Assembly: GCF_001529295.1 (NCBI RefSeq)
Contig: NZ_LLWK01000028.1
Coordinates: forward strand, 1-64,000
Reading direction: 5' to 3'
Length of the DNA stretch: 64,000 bases
Source of the DNA: Flavobacterium sp. TAB 87
Lineage (GTDB): Bacteria; Bacteroidota; Bacteroidia; Flavobacteriales; Flavobacteriaceae
Below, piece by piece: positions 63,688 through 64,000 of this stretch (position 1 is the stretch's first letter; each line of letters begins with the position of its first letter). The translations under genes and the position numbers were made by a program. The notes beneath the pieces were generated by a model. It was not told the origin of the DNA. It was given only the letters and a program-made list of their open reading frames with translations, and did not search any database.

Positions 63688-64000
63688 ATGAATAAAAATT
63701 TAGTTGTAAGAGCACGAAAAGCAATACCTCAAGGTACTGCTAGAAAACTTTGGGTGAAATCTGGCGGTCGGTGCCAATATGATGGCTGTAATATTCCACT
63801 TTGGAAAGACAGCTTAATGCAAAAGGATTTGAACAAGTCCTATATATCTCATATTGTAGCTGCAAGTGAAGAGGGGCCTCGTGGTGATGCTATTTTGTCT
63901 CAACAACTAGAAACCAACTTTGATAATTTATTACTTCTTTGTGATGAATGTCATCGTAGGATTGATAAGCATGAAGTAGAAAATCATACAAGAAAGTCAC
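63688..64000 (+). CDS. HNH endonuclease-domain protein, cut by window end
   Basis: 104 codons are visible. VRARKAIPQGTARKLWVKSG, GRCQYDGCNIPLW, then ISHIVAASEEGPRGD and NLLLLCDECHRRIDKHE. This is an HNH/zinc-type nuclease head (Cys pairs, H in SHI, N in NLL, CH). HNH heads of this kind are found on effectors such as SAVED-domain nucleases, but the C-terminal sensor part is outside the window. It is preceded by the second dyad, so its expression may be linked to that of the restriction island. Confidence 0.78.
   Translation, partial: MNKNLVVRARKAIPQGTARKLWVKSGGRCQYDGCNIPLWKDSLMQKDLNKSYISHIVAASEEGPRGDAILSQQLETNFDNLLLLCDECHRRIDKHEVENHTRKS

Noticed and set aside
1-64000. CRISPR array or cas genes
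   Set aside because: No regularly spaced 20-40-bp repeats with unique spacers and no cas motifs were seen; the repeats found are 11, 190 and 234 bp tandem units.

Overview
The window looks like chromosome from a low-GC member of the Bacteroidota, most likely Flavobacterium or a close relative. The evidence is the TAnnTTTG promoter boxes without Shine-Dalgarno sites, bacillithiol synthesis (bshA), a tmRNA tag ending in YALAA, HYR/lectin surface proteins, and a CTnDOT-type traA-traN transfer operon.

1-19.4 kb is mostly chromosome. It holds a 5'-truncated surface protein with near-identical 78-residue HYR repeats (minus strand), about 1 kb of gene debris, and a tyrosine recombinase with an excisionase-like gene beside the 3' end of mnmE. 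Then come mnmE, a universal stress protein, a membrane MutS-like ATPase, a PrcB-like lipoprotein, bshA, a very large multi-PAS histidine kinase with its response regulator, a saccharopine/alanine dehydrogenase-like enzyme, a beta-lactamase-fold lipoprotein, and ssrA (tmRNA).

19.4-46.4 kb is an integrative and conjugative element whose left end lies at the 3' end of ssrA. A large serine recombinase reads antisense into ssrA. It is followed by a three-copy ~190-bp repeat array, ssb and a DUF932 gene, then the tra operon on the minus strand (traE,F,G,I,J,K,L,M,N). A plus-strand five-gene cassette separates these genes from traA-traB-traC/D. Next come a GTAC-rich segment, a cluster of hairpins that is the best oriT candidate, and mobA-mobB-mobC. 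The five-gene cassette (nucleoside-phosphorylase effector, all-helical protein, two GTPases, GAP1-like protein) matches the GTPase-centred conflict systems predicted by comparative genomics.

46.4-64 kb is a second accessory block. It contains hipB with a broken hipA, then a WYL regulator and a defence island. The island begins with an adenine methylase fused to a specificity-like region and a complete histidine-kinase core. A receiver-domain protein with a cold-shock-like tail follows 2 bp downstream. Then come hsdM, hsdS, a DUF262/HNH protein, a metallo-beta-lactamase-fold protein, a GIY-YIG nuclease, hsdR, and an HNH gene cut by the window end. A 17-bp GTGCA/TGCAC dyad occurs both before the methylase-kinase gene and before the HNH gene, which suggests shared control by the WYL protein.

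The two most interesting systems are the methylase-kinase/receiver pair (phospho-signalling wired into a restriction locus) and the GTPase conflict cassette inside the transfer operon. All functional calls come from reading motifs by eye; no database search was run.
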